A stretch of DNA of 64,000 nt from Muricomes sp049840515 (GCA_049840515.1 JASGKW010000013.1:79050-143049), one strand, 5' to 3'. Positions 48,250-56,778 are shown, counted from the stretch's first letter. The notes: generated by a model from the letters alone, not told the origin. Made by a program: numbers and translations.

Positions 48250-48283
48250 AATGTGTACTCCTTCAGGTTTGGTATTTTATTAT

Positions 48284-49099
48284 TTATTCTTTCCTGTAAA
48301 CTGCTGGTCTGATATATTTATACTGTGTAGTCTCTCTGTTTAATCCTTCTGAATGACCAATAAATAAAAATCCTCCTGGCGCAGTAATATCATAGAGTCT
48401 CTGAATCAAGCGATCTTTAGTGGGCCCATCAAAATAAATCATAACATTTCTGCAAAATATAACGTTCATTTTCTTTTTAAAAGGCAGGACAGTATCCATA
48501 AGGTTAAGGTTTCCAAAAATCACTTCTTGTTTAATTTTGTCAGTAATCGCACTCTGCTGACTGTCATAAGGTTTGAAGTATTTCTTCTGCCAGTTTTGCG
48601 GCAGGTCTGTCAGCTTTTCATTGGCATAAACACCTGCTTTTGCCGTAGCAAGAACTTTCTGTGAAATATCTGTAGCCAATATCTTGGCATCCCACCCGCC
48701 TTTATTGGCTCCAAAATACTCGTCAATCAGCATTGCCAGCGTGTATGGCTCCTCACCGGTGGAGCAGGCCGCACTCCAGATACGCAAGTCTTTGTCCTTC
48801 ACAGTGTTGGCCAAATATGGGAGAACAGTGCTTTTAAAATAGCTGAAATGTTCCGACTCTCTCATAAAAAAGGTGTAATTCGTCGTAATCTTATCCAGCA
48901 TCACTGACGCAGCTTTGCCTGTCTTATCCGCCTTCACATAATTCATGTATTCTTCCAGACTGTTCATCTTCATGCTTAGCATCAGACTGCCAAGCCGCCC
49001 TTCAATGAGAGTCTTTTTTTCGTCCTTAAAATGGATACCGTAATTTGCTTTTATGTAACTGGCAAATTGCTTGAATTCCTGCTCTTGTATGACAATCAT
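48284..49099 (-). CDS. cheR: Chemotaxis protein methyltransferase CheR
   Basis: Methylates glutamates on chemoreceptors using SAM, 271 residues from the ATG at 49099 (AAGGAGG 7 bases upstream). The N-terminal helical domain (about 1-75) is followed by the methyltransferase domain: TTNYTFFMRESEHF, IWSAACSTGEEPYTLAM (SAM motif) and NVIFCRNVMIYFDG. It lies just upstream of the broken chemoreceptor gene. Confidence 0.96.
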   Translation of the reverse strand: MIVIQEQEFKQFASYIKANYGIHFKDEKKTLIEGRLGSLMLSMKMNSLEEYMNYVKADKTGKAASVMLDKITTNYTFFMRESEHFSYFKSTVLPYLANTVKDKDLRIWSAACSTGEEPYTLAMLIDEYFGANKGGWDAKILATDISQKVLATAKAGVYANEKLTDLPQNWQKKYFKPYDSQQSAITDKIKQEVIFGNLNLMDTVLPFKKKMNVIFCRNVMIYFDGPTKDRLIQRLYDITAPGGFLFIGHSEGLNRETTQYKYIRPAVYRKE

Positions 49100-49165
49100 T
49101 GGTACTCCTCCTTGCAAGCGAATGAATAAGCAGAAAACCTTCCTCGCCTTTTCTCTTATATACCG

Positions 49166-49236
49166 AAAAAAATCCTCCTTCGTTTTTTTAATCTGATTAA
49201 AAAAACATACTAGTTATCTTAAAGGAGGATTTTTTT
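49166..49236 (-). terminator. Terminator after dfx, with a nested palindrome
   Basis: Arms 49166-49180 and 49222-49236 pair perfectly over 15 bp (AAAAAAATCCTCCTT). On the minus strand the second arm ends in a run of seven T. Inside lies a second palindrome at about 49182-49206, GTTTTTTTAATC with its inverse. It separates dfx from cheR. Confidence 0.75.
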
Positions 49237-49277
49237 CATATTAATTTTTAATAATTCGATAAATGTAATCTGTTTTA

Positions 49278-49655
49278 CTACTTAGCTTCCCACAGTCCAT
49301 GCAGATTGCAGTGCTCAAGTGCGCTGACAAATTCATCTCCGTCTGCCAGAATAAATTCTGCCTTAGGCTCATCTCCCGGCTTCAATTCTTTACCCTGAGC
49401 CCCAGTCTTTGTAGTAATCGTAATCCACTCAATGTAATGCTCGTCCACCATAGGATGTGCTACAGAACCAACTTCCACGGTAACCTTATTTCCATCTACA
49501 GTAACTACAGGAACATGCTTCTCTACCGCCGCGTCTACGCTTCCAGGTACGATTTCCTGCATAGGTTTTCCACAACAGACAGTTGGTACTTTTGTGTCTT
49601 TTACCATGGCAATAATTTTGCCGCAAATCTCACAACTATAAAACTTTAATTCCAT
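49278..49655 (-). CDS. dfx: Desulfoferrodoxin (two-iron superoxide reductase)
   Basis: Reduces superoxide to peroxide in anaerobes, 125 residues. Centre I cysteines: FYSCEICGKI and VCCGKPM. Centre II ligands: EKHVPVV, AHPMVDEHYIEW and EHCNLHGLW. The ATG at 49655 follows AAAGGAG and has its own promoter. The frame is also open upstream into csrA, but only because csrA carries an indel; the apparent CsrA-desulfoferrodoxin fusion is not real. Confidence 0.95.
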   Translation of the reverse strand: MELKFYSCEICGKIIAMVKDTKVPTVCCGKPMQEIVPGSVDAAVEKHVPVVTVDGNKVTVEVGSVAHPMVDEHYIEWITITTKTGAQGKELKPGDEPKAEFILADGDEFVSALEHCNLHGLWEAK

Positions 49656-49692
49656 AATCTTACACTCCTTTGCTGTATTATATTTTGAAAAC

Positions 49693-49721
49693 ATTATACC
49701 ACAACTTAAGCTTGTAATCAA
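49693..49721 (-). promoter_or_regulatory. Promoter of dfx
   Basis: TTGATT (49716-49721, overlapping the csrA stop) and TATAAT (49693-49698) have a 17-base spacer. Confidence 0.65.
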
Positions 49722-49949
49722 TGAATATCCCTGTTCAGAAGCTTCTTTATATCTGCAATCTGTGCCTTGTTCACGGCGGACTCCTGATTCACTGCAGCAG
49801 CCTCCTCCAGCTTCTCCCCGCAGTATTCTGACTTCCTTTGGCGCTTCAATGGCAAGCTTGACTCCGTCTGTTCCGACTTCCATCACGGAAATACGGATAT
49901 TATCTCCTATTAGAAGTGTTTCTCCTTTTTTGCGCTGCAGTACAAGCAT
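49718..49949 (-). CDS. csrA: Carbon storage regulator CsrA, one frameshift
   Basis: RNA-binding translational regulator; in Firmicutes it represses flagellin mRNA and is held by FliW. MLVLQRKKGETLLIGDNIRI and KLAIEAPKEVRILR are canonical. After that an extra G (CTGCGGGGAG, about 49802-49808) shifts the frame; corrected, it ends EKLEEAAAVNQESAVNKAQI and IADIKKLLNRDIH at 49718, giving 76 residues. It starts 3 bases after the fliW stop. Confidence 0.92.
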
Positions 49950-49952
49950 CTC

Positions 49953-50387
49953 TTAATCCCCTTTCCTTTGAAACTCACTCAGGGCATGGCGCATCCTATA
50001 TTCTTCAGATTCAAGTATCACCTGGACTGCCTGTCTGTTTTCTGTATTAACCGCAATAGGGCACTTCAAATTTACTGTGCTCATTTCCGACTGTGGCCCG
50101 ATGACGCAAATTACATAAAATGAAATCAGATTCATATCCTCCGTCCCAAGCTTCCTGTAGTCAGATGAAGACAGTTCGGGATGATAATCGTCTTTCAAAT
50201 AAAAAGGGTTCATAATAATAAATGATAAATCGGTATTGTCAGTACTTTGAAGACAAAGAACGGCATCGCTGTTCTCCTCAACAGGAAGCGGCAGAAAAGT
50301 CTCATACTCCTCAAAACCAAACAGCCCCTCCTGAAAATGAATCAGTTCTTCTTCCATAAACATACTGGAACTTATCTCTTCTTTCAT
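49953..50387 (-). CDS. fliW: Flagellar assembly factor FliW
   Basis: The protein has 144 residues. It binds both flagellin and CsrA, linking filament subunit supply to translation. Family blocks are FQEGLFGFEEYETFLPL and LKCPIAVNTENRQAVQVIL. It lies between the DUF6470 gene and csrA, the standard arrangement. Confidence 0.95.
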   Translation of the reverse strand: MKEEISSSMFMEEELIHFQEGLFGFEEYETFLPLPVEENSDAVLCLQSTDNTDLSFIIMNPFYLKDDYHPELSSSDYRKLGTEDMNLISFYVICVIGPQSEMSTVNLKCPIAVNTENRQAVQVILESEEYRMRHALSEFQRKGD

Positions 50388-50410
50388 AATTTCCTCCGGC
50401 CTCAGCCTTT

Positions 50411-51028
50411 CTATGCCCTAACGTCTATAACTTCCCCTGTGAATTTGGCCGCAGCACTTGGCGGTACATAAATTGGGTTACCTATATATTCGATAGACAC
50501 ATCGGGATACTGCAAAATTGACAATTCAATGCTGCCAGGTATAAATTCTACATTTCCCCAATCTATCCGGGCATCAAAATTTAATTTGTCCATCTCATAG
50601 TTGATAGATATAGACGGGGGATCCCATTCAATGTTCGGACCTGTTTTGGGCAAAAATCCTAATTCAAACTCTCCGGTTGCAGGGGCATTCCTTTGATCTA
50701 ATATAGACTGCAATGCTTCCGACCCTTCTCCTATCTGCGCTTTCAGCAAAAGCTGACCCTCCCTGGCAAACTGTGCCGTCGCCTCATAAGTAGCCTGCTG
50801 CCCTTTTTCCGCAGCAGCATAAATTGCATTTTTTGTAGTGGGAACTACAGAATTTCTAGCCTCATATGTATCCAGTCTGAGGCGGATTGGTCTGCTCTTA
50901 ATTTTCATTCCACCTTCATCGCGGCTGATTTCCAGTTCTGCAGTACCATTTCTGCGCTCGAGACGGGCATTGTTTACTTTTAGCTCATATTCAATCGGTA
51001 TTGTAGTGATTTTAAGTAATTGATCCAT
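50411..51028 (-). CDS. DUF6470 family protein of the flagellar operon
   Basis: The protein has 205 residues. It begins LLKITTIPIEYELKVNNARL and resembles the B. subtilis YviE position and layout between flgL and fliW. The C-terminus PIYVPPSAAAKFTGEVIDV is proline-rich. It has no signal peptide and no known activity. The conserved location implies a role in hook-filament junction or filament assembly. Confidence 0.8.
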   Translation of the reverse strand: MDQLLKITTIPIEYELKVNNARLERRNGTAELEISRDEGGMKIKSRPIRLRLDTYEARNSVVPTTKNAIYAAAEKGQQATYEATAQFAREGQLLLKAQIGEGSEALQSILDQRNAPATGEFELGFLPKTGPNIEWDPPSISINYEMDKLNFDARIDWGNVEFIPGSIELSILQYPDVSIEYIGNPIYVPPSAAAKFTGEVIDVRA

Positions 51029-51063
51029 GACTGCTTCCCCTCCTAATTATCAGAATTAAAATA

Positions 51064-52053
51064 CTACCGCATAAAGTCCACAAGAGATTGAGAAAAGATG
51101 CTTGTTCCTATTTTTAATGACACATTATATACATACTGAGCCCATGAATAATTTGTGATGGCCTCAGCCTCTTCAATATTTACAGATTCTTTGTACTGCT
51201 CGGTAATGTTTAACTTTTCTTTTTCCAGATTATCCAAAGTGGATTCAAGAAGCTGGCTTTTTGTTCCGATTCCGGTCAGCTGGTTCCTCAAATCAGAACT
51301 GCCTTTCTTAAACTCAGTCCAAAGCTTTCCATAGGCTTCTGAATCAAAGTTGTTTGCTTCAAGTAAATCTGCCATCTTACCTGCAAGAACAATAATATTT
51401 TTGCTCTCTCCGTTTGCTGTCTTTCCATATCCCACAGCATTAATTCCTGGGAAAGCTGCATCAAAAGCGCTTGAGGCTACAACCTCACCGCCAGAATATG
51501 TAAGTCCATATCCCAAATCCACATAAGAATGTTCTTGAGACAATGCTTTCATCGCAGCCTCATTTGCCGGGTCATCCACATCCAGCCCTCTATACAGAAC
51601 TTTTCCGTCTTTCAACTCAAAAGGAGCTTTTGTTCCGTCATTTCCGGCCATTGAATAAGCATTTCCATACCTTGCATTCAATGTGATAACCATGGACTGC
51701 TGTAAAGACCTTAAGCTTTGGGCATATGCGCTTCTTCCGGTCTCCCCTTTTGACTCGTCCATAGCCGATATAGAGTAATCATCAATCCCATTTGCTATAG
51801 AACTGAGCTGAGTCAGGGTATCCTCCTGTGAATCCTGCCACTTTTGAATTGTCTTTATTGTATTTGTATAATCTGCATTTCTGGCATACCGTGTTTCTAA
51901 AACCATGCCTCTTGCCGCGGCGGATGGATCCTCATATGAACTGCTGAAACGGCGTCCTGTCTCCACCTGCTTGCGTGACTGATCCAGGCCACTTAAAGAT
52001 GTGCCCAGATTATTCATATAATTTCTTCTAATCATATTTGTTGTAATCCGCAT
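51064..52053 (-). CDS. flgL: Flagellar hook-filament junction protein FlgL
   Basis: The protein has 329 residues. The flagellin-like N-terminus MRITTNMIRRNYMNNLGTSL and C-terminus (SWAQYVYNVSLKIGTSIFSQ, ending SLVDFMR) form the helical core; the middle is variable. It is exported through the flagellar type III system and lies 11 bases after flgK. Confidence 0.95.
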   Translation of the reverse strand: MRITTNMIRRNYMNNLGTSLSGLDQSRKQVETGRRFSSSYEDPSAAARGMVLETRYARNADYTNTIKTIQKWQDSQEDTLTQLSSIANGIDDYSISAMDESKGETGRSAYAQSLRSLQQSMVITLNARYGNAYSMAGNDGTKAPFELKDGKVLYRGLDVDDPANEAAMKALSQEHSYVDLGYGLTYSGGEVVASSAFDAAFPGINAVGYGKTANGESKNIIVLAGKMADLLEANNFDSEAYGKLWTEFKKGSSDLRNQLTGIGTKSQLLESTLDNLEKEKLNITEQYKESVNIEEAEAITNYSWAQYVYNVSLKIGTSIFSQSLVDFMR

Positions 52054-52064
52054 ATTATCATCTC

Positions 52065-53615
52065 CTACCTGCCGACAACGCCGGTGCTGTTAATCAATTT
52101 ATCCAACATCTCATCCAATGTAGTCATCAGCCTTGAGGCTGCATTGTAAGACTGTTGATAACGCATAATATCCATAGTTTCTTCATCCAGATTGACACCT
52201 GATATGGAATCCTTGGAATCTGATATCTGGTTCAACACTGTGAGGTGGTTCTTCAGAATCGTGGAAGATGCTTTTTGCTCTATAGCCTGAGTATTCTGTA
52301 TATTATTATACCCTTCTATCATCTTTCCTTTGAAAACACCAAAATCATGATTATTATTAGTTAATTCGTATATCATTCTCTGGACATTATCATAAGCTGA
52401 AGAGTTGCTTGTTCCCCCTGCGCCAGTTTCCTCTTTCTTTCTGGTCAGGGTCACTGTACCATTCATCCATTCATCGGAAACCTTGATGTTCTCGGCAGTA
52501 AAAATACCAGAGCCATCACTTGTACTAAATAAGTCATGTGGGATTTTATCACCTGTCACAGGATCTGTCGTAGAATTCAAATCGTTCATCAGAGTGGCAA
52601 ATGTATCCACAAATTTATCAAACATGGAGCTGTAATATCCAATTCCCTTGGTATCTGTAGGAGGGGTATCAAAGAACTCCTTCTTATTGAGCATATCTAA
52701 CTTGCCCTTCAGTACACCATTTTGAATTTTATCAGCAAGATTGGCACTCTGAACTCCAGTGATAGCATCCTTAATATACAAGGAAACCGGTACCCCTCCT
52801 GTTGAAAGTCCAAACTCCCCGCCTTCGCCGTCTGAAATCAGAGTATGTACATTATTATCTGAATCCTTGAATGTAACTTTCATAACATCCACAGCGCTGC
52901 TGCCTGTACCTTCTGTTGCATATTCAACCCTTATAGGCAGATATGAGGCAAGGTCATCCAGAAGCTGGTTTCTTTGATCTTTCAGTTCCAAGGCGGGATT
53001 TCCCATTATCTGAGTATTTTTAATTGTTTTATTTAATTCTGTTATCTGCTTTATGCAGGAATTTATATTTTTAATATCTGAGTTCTGCAGCCCATCCAAC
53101 ACATCACTTGACACATTGTCAATAGATGTCGCATTGTGATGAATCGCATTCATAAGAACAAGACATGCTGAACGCACCAGTGACTCGGAGCTGTCCTCAC
53201 CAGATTCAGTCGGATTTGCCATACCGGCGGTAAGCTGACTGATTAAATCGTTAAATGCACTTGTTATTGCTGTACTTTCTGTCTCATCAAAAATACTTTT
53301 AATCTTATCCAGGATACTGTTAGTCGCATCAGCAGTCCCCACTTTAGCCATCTGGCTTCTGTATTGAACATCCAGATAGGGGTCTCTTATCTGGCTGATT
53401 CCTGTCATCAGAACTCCCTGGCCAACTTTATTATCAAACACTGAATTCGCAGGACTCGCACCTACAGGACTGATACTTGAAAGATCCAGCCTTTGTCTTG
53501 TATAGCCTGTCGTATTTACGTTGGAAAGATTCTGCCCCGCTACGTCGATTGCTCTCTGACTTGCGCTCAGTGCATGTTGTGCCATAGTAAACCCGGCAAA
53601 TGTTGAACGAATCAT
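52065..53615 (-). CDS. flgK: Flagellar hook-associated protein 1, FlgK
   Basis: The protein has 516 residues. The N-terminal rod/hook signature is ALSASQRAIDVAGQNLSNVN with TTGYTRQRL; the C-terminal helical block is GVNLDEETMDIMRYQQSYNA and ASRLMTTLDEMLDKLIN. It forms the first junction ring between hook and filament. It is preceded by flgN, its probable export chaperone. Confidence 0.96.
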   Translation of the reverse strand: MIRSTFAGFTMAQHALSASQRAIDVAGQNLSNVNTTGYTRQRLDLSSISPVGASPANSVFDNKVGQGVLMTGISQIRDPYLDVQYRSQMAKVGTADATNSILDKIKSIFDETESTAITSAFNDLISQLTAGMANPTESGEDSSESLVRSACLVLMNAIHHNATSIDNVSSDVLDGLQNSDIKNINSCIKQITELNKTIKNTQIMGNPALELKDQRNQLLDDLASYLPIRVEYATEGTGSSAVDVMKVTFKDSDNNVHTLISDGEGGEFGLSTGGVPVSLYIKDAITGVQSANLADKIQNGVLKGKLDMLNKKEFFDTPPTDTKGIGYYSSMFDKFVDTFATLMNDLNSTTDPVTGDKIPHDLFSTSDGSGIFTAENIKVSDEWMNGTVTLTRKKEETGAGGTSNSSAYDNVQRMIYELTNNNHDFGVFKGKMIEGYNNIQNTQAIEQKASSTILKNHLTVLNQISDSKDSISGVNLDEETMDIMRYQQSYNAASRLMTTLDEMLDKLINSTGVVGR

Positions 53616-53652
53616 TATATTTCTCCTTTCTCAATTCAAATCTTTCGATTAA

Positions 53653-54084
53653 TCATATGATTAAGCCTTTTGAATCCGTTCTGTTTCCCGGATAAACCTG
53701 GCTTTCTGTATTATTTAACTTCTTATTAAGATTACGCAGGTTGACTTCCATAATCAGGGTCAAATCCTCATGCACTTCCTGAAACATCTGTATTTCCCTG
53801 CTCAACCCATCAAAGAGGGGAAGAAAATGTGTCCTTTCTTCCTCGCTTAGTTTTTCCAATATTTCATGAAAACTCAGGCCATCATATCCAAGCTCCGCCT
53901 GTACCCTGTCTTTCTCTCTCTCAAGACCTCTCAGCTGCATGATGGCGGCCTGTTCCTTCAACATATGACTCTCAAGAACTGCGATATGCTCTCCTTTGGC
54001 AGCGTCCAGCATCTTACTTTCAATGGAGGTCAATTCCTGAAACAGAAGAATCAGCTTTTGAATCACTTCCTGAAACTCATTCAT
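53653..54084 (-). CDS. flgN: FlgN-type export chaperone
   Basis: An all-helical protein of 143 residues (LILLFQELTSIESKMLDAAK), matching FlgN in length and location between flgM and flgK. It is expected to hold FlgK and FlgL for export. Its start overlaps the flgM stop by 8 bases. Confidence 0.85.
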   Translation of the reverse strand: MNEFQEVIQKLILLFQELTSIESKMLDAAKGEHIAVLESHMLKEQAAIMQLRGLEREKDRVQAELGYDGLSFHEILEKLSEEERTHFLPLFDGLSREIQMFQEVHEDLTLIMEVNLRNLNKKLNNTESQVYPGNRTDSKGLII

Positions 54085-54409
54085 CCGCCTGTTCTCCTCT
54101 CTGCAGCAATATCTTTCCTGCCAGCCGGTCTACATCAACCTGATATGTCCCCTCGGATACGCGTTGTCTCAGTTCCGCCACTCTCGCCTCAGGTGTTGGC
54201 TGACTTACCTCCGACAAAACACGTTTTGTCAATTCCTCTGTCAGCTTCTTCTCCTCAACCTGACGGCTATTTGATGTGATTAAAATTTCATCAAATTGTC
54301 TGCTTTTTCCGCTGGCGGAAACGCCCTTATTCCCGGTGCTTCCCTGTGCAGTCTGATTTATATAATGACGTTTTACACTATCAATAGACTTATCAATAGA
54401 AATCCCCAT
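54077..54409 (-). CDS. flgM: Anti-sigma-28 factor FlgM
   Basis: The protein has 110 residues, with a disordered N-terminal half and the sigma-binding C-terminal half (PTPEARVAELRQRVSEGTYQ and DVDRLAGKIL). It blocks FliA/sigma-D until the hook is complete. It is the first gene of the flgM-flgN-flgK-flgL-DUF6470-fliW-csrA operon. Confidence 0.93.
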   Translation of the reverse strand: MGISIDKSIDSVKRHYINQTAQGSTGNKGVSASGKSRQFDEILITSNSRQVEEKKLTEELTKRVLSEVSQPTPEARVAELRQRVSEGTYQVDVDRLAGKILLQRGEQADE

Positions 54410-54450
54410 CTCTCATGCCTCCTTCTAAAATGACATCAATATAGGTTTAC

Positions 54451-54477
54451 CTTCTTGAACCTCAGTGGTTCAACAAG
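54451..54477. repeat. Inverted repeat in the flgM leader
   Basis: CTTCTTGAACC and GGTTCAACAAG pair over 11 bp with one mismatch around a 5-base loop. There is no T-run, so it is more likely an operator or an mRNA 5' structure than a terminator. It lies between the sigma-28-like site and the flgM ribosome site. Confidence 0.5.
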
Positions 54478-54495
54478 TATACTCTCTTATCTTTA

Positions 54496-54522
54496 ATATC
54501 GTCACTCTTCAATCAATATTAA
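54496..54522 (-). promoter_or_regulatory. Sigma-28-like promoter candidate of the flgM operon
   Basis: TTAA (54519-54522), 15 bases, GACGATAT (54496-54503) on the minus strand; the B. subtilis sigma-D consensus is TAAA-N15-GCCGATAT. It overlaps the stop region of the upstream gene. Confidence 0.4.
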
Positions 54523-54534
54523 GTCTCTGCTCTC

Positions 54535-55977
54535 TTATTTTTTCCCGAGAAACTTTTTTAAGTACTCTTTTATGTTCATGGCACCAATGCCCTTACGTTT
54601 AAAATTTACTTTTATCCTCTGTATGGACTGGCATCTTCTTTTATACCACTCGCCTATATTTTGTTTTTCCTGTCTGTACCAGCTTCCCAGATTCTCACTG
54701 CTCTTTCTGCACCAGCCCAGGAATGTTTCTTTTCTCGTTCTGAACCAGTTTCTTACCGCATCTATTTTCGGCTTGTACCATCTGCGTACTCTTTCTCTTT
54801 TCGGATGGTAAAATTGATGCCATGCCCTCTGTATATCCTGGTTTTTCTGTAGAACCCAAAGATTTATCTGCTGTCCCGACATACGCAGTATACGCAGCGT
54901 CCAGCATACCGGGAGAAGCCATGAGTGTTTTAAAAGAATCGGAAACATGGTACTCATATATTCCATCTGAGGGAAAACCCACTCCCGCATCTGCTGTCTG
55001 CGCTTCTGCTGTAAATCTTTTTTATAGAAGTCTGACACTTCTTTTACGAGGGGAAGAAGCTTTTCACTTTCTTTCCGGCACTGACCGCCTTTTGAAAGAA
55101 TATAACGTTCCATTGAATCAAAAAGAATATCATCCTCCGGAAACAGCATTCCGCCGAACCAAAAAGCGGCCAGTTTGATAATATATTCCGGAAAACTCCC
55201 CAAATCCAGATAGGACAGCTCTTTGTAAACCACCGTCCAGTCCAGCTCTTTATATACACTGATATAATAAAACCACATATCCAATATGAACTGGATGTCC
55301 AGATTGCCTCTCGCATAGCTCTCCGCAGCACAGCCAATCACATAGACATAATATTCTTCCGGTTCAAATCCATGAATATAGCGGTATCCCTGCTCCTTTG
55401 TATAGTCCTTTATAGGGAGTGAAAAATACTTTTTAATTTTCTTATTGGTAAAGTCCAGGCTGCTCTGAAAGATAAAAAGAATTCCAGGTATTTTATAATA
55501 TCTGATTTCTCCCTCTATCCTGGATTCCTGCTCCTCAAAATCCAGATACTTCATGCTTTTTCTCACAGATTCTTCTTTTCCTTTTTCCACGAAGATTCTG
55601 ACATACTTGACTGCCCTCATATCTGAGTGTGGATAAAAATGGCGCATGCGGTATTCATGAAGAATTATGCTGTGCACCTTGTTCTTTTCTAAAACATTCA
55701 ATACCTGGGGCACAATAGCAGAAAAACGTTCTTCACTCAGGACAGCCTGATGAAAACGTTCCTCAAATTTCTTTTTCCATGGCTCTAATTCCTTACTGTC
55801 AAACCCCAGAATGCCATAGTACACTACATTGGCAACTCCGTGATAATCGGCCATCTTATAGAGACTCCCCCAATTGGGCTGCCTCGCCCACCTGGGAATT
55901 TCATTTTGATTCACAAGAGCACTCAGCAATTCTATTAAACATTTTACCTCATAACTTCTGATTCTTTTTTCGCTCAT
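54535..55977 (-). CDS. Degenerate nucleotidyltransferase-fold protein with C-terminal 11-residue repeats
   Basis: The protein has 480 residues. The first two thirds follow the layout of the uncharacterised nucleotidyltransferase family (NTP_transf_5). Where active members have a D-I-D motif, this one reads MRAVKYVRIFVEKGKEE; the later Glu/His region is also altered (KIPGILFIFQSSLDF). It is probably catalytically dead. Residues about 387-452 are six tandem 11-residue units with an aromatic at position 3 and a hydrophobic residue at 11 (for example GSWYRQEKQNI and GEWYKRRCQSI), forming a basic amphipathic helix. The start overlaps the FtsE-like gene by 29 bases, so the two are coupled. Function unknown; a membrane-surface scaffold is an inference. 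Confidence 0.7.
   Translation of the reverse strand: MSEKRIRSYEVKCLIELLSALVNQNEIPRWARQPNWGSLYKMADYHGVANVVYYGILGFDSKELEPWKKKFEERFHQAVLSEERFSAIVPQVLNVLEKNKVHSIILHEYRMRHFYPHSDMRAVKYVRIFVEKGKEESVRKSMKYLDFEEQESRIEGEIRYYKIPGILFIFQSSLDFTNKKIKKYFSLPIKDYTKEQGYRYIHGFEPEEYYVYVIGCAAESYARGNLDIQFILDMWFYYISVYKELDWTVVYKELSYLDLGSFPEYIIKLAAFWFGGMLFPEDDILFDSMERYILSKGGQCRKESEKLLPLVKEVSDFYKKDLQQKRRQQMREWVFPQMEYMSTMFPILLKHSWLLPVCWTLRILRMSGQQINLWVLQKNQDIQRAWHQFYHPKRERVRRWYKPKIDAVRNWFRTRKETFLGWCRKSSENLGSWYRQEKQNIGEWYKRRCQSIQRIKVNFKRKGIGAMNIKEYLKKFLGKK
54622..54819 (-). repeat. Six tandem 33-base units coding 11-residue (hendecad) repeats
   Basis: The units encode HQFYHPKRERV, RRWYKPKIDAV, RNWFRTRKETF, LGWCRKSSENL, GSWYRQEKQNI and GEWYKRRCQSI. 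Trp/Phe at position 3 and a hydrophobic at position 11 are constant, and position 5 is basic or His. The repeat is at protein level; the DNA copies are diverged, so it is old and selected. An isolated further unit, NLWVLQKNQDI, lies 15 residues before the first one. Confidence 0.8.
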
Positions 55978-56698
55978 TCAGTACCCTCTTCTCCTCAAAT
56001 ATATCCATAGCCTTTGAATTATAAATCCCACGCCTCTCGTCCAGCACCTTCACCCCTGAGACAAGGGTAATCACTCGTTTCTTCATGATGGTTACAAGTT
56101 CTCTTGAATGGCTCGCCACTATCATGGTCACACCAAGGCGGTTCAAGTCATCTAACAGACACATCAAATCCCACGAGGCATCCGGGTCCAGATTGGCGGT
56201 AGGTTCATCCACCACCATAACTTTTGGATTCATAACGAGTGCTCTGGCCAGCATGACTCTGGCCGCCTCCCCGACCGATAATTCATAGGGAAATGCCGAT
56301 GCCTTATGAGATATCCCCGCCATACTCATCGCCTGATTGACTCTCTTCTTAATCTGACGGTAGGGCTGTTCTGTTACATACAGGGCAAGACTCACGTTGT
56401 CAAAAGCTGTCCTGTCATTTAAAAGTCCCAGATCCCGTTCCATAATACCAAACTGTCTTCTGAAATAGGGAAGCTTATAATCGGGAAGTTTTCCCAGGTC
56501 AATCCCACCCACACATATATCACCGGAAGTCGGAAGAAGCTGACTGCTCAAGAGTTTCAGCAGAGTGCTCTTCCCTGAACCGCTGCGGCCCACTACAAAA
56601 ACGAATTCTCCTTTTTCAACTTCAAAAGATACGTTCTCCAGGGCTATCACATCTTCATTAAATATTTTTGTCACATTTTTAAATTCTATTTCTTTCAT
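55949..56698 (-). CDS. FtsE-like ABC ATPase with altered signature and Q-loop
   Basis: The protein has 249 residues. Walker A GRSGSGKST, Walker B VMVVDEPTANLD with catalytic Glu, and the switch His in VASHSREL are intact. The signature reads LSVGEAARVMLARAL where LSGGEQQR is usual, and the Q-loop reads FGIMERDLGLL without the expected Gln. Overall it resembles FtsE, yet no FtsX-like permease gene is present; the coupled partner is the degenerate nucleotidyltransferase-fold protein. ATP binding is likely; transport is not supported. Confidence 0.8.
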   Translation of the reverse strand: MKEIEFKNVTKIFNEDVIALENVSFEVEKGEFVFVVGRSGSGKSTLLKLLSSQLLPTSGDICVGGIDLGKLPDYKLPYFRRQFGIMERDLGLLNDRTAFDNVSLALYVTEQPYRQIKKRVNQAMSMAGISHKASAFPYELSVGEAARVMLARALVMNPKVMVVDEPTANLDPDASWDLMCLLDDLNRLGVTMIVASHSRELVTIMKKRVITLVSGVKVLDERRGIYNSKAMDIFEEKRVLNERKKNQKL

Positions 56699-56728
56699 GA
56701 TATGGCTCTGCCTTCCATTTCTATATGC

Positions 56729-56755
56729 TTATCTTTTCTCTTCCCAGTCCGATAA
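56729..56755 (+). promoter_or_regulatory. Sigma-28-like promoter candidate of the C39-like peptidase gene
   Basis: TTAT (56729-56732), 15 bases, TCCGATAA (56748-56755), 23 bases before the ATG. It matches the fliD and flgM candidates in form. Confidence 0.35.
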
Positions 56756-56778
56756 TATTATAGGAAGGAGAGGATTCT

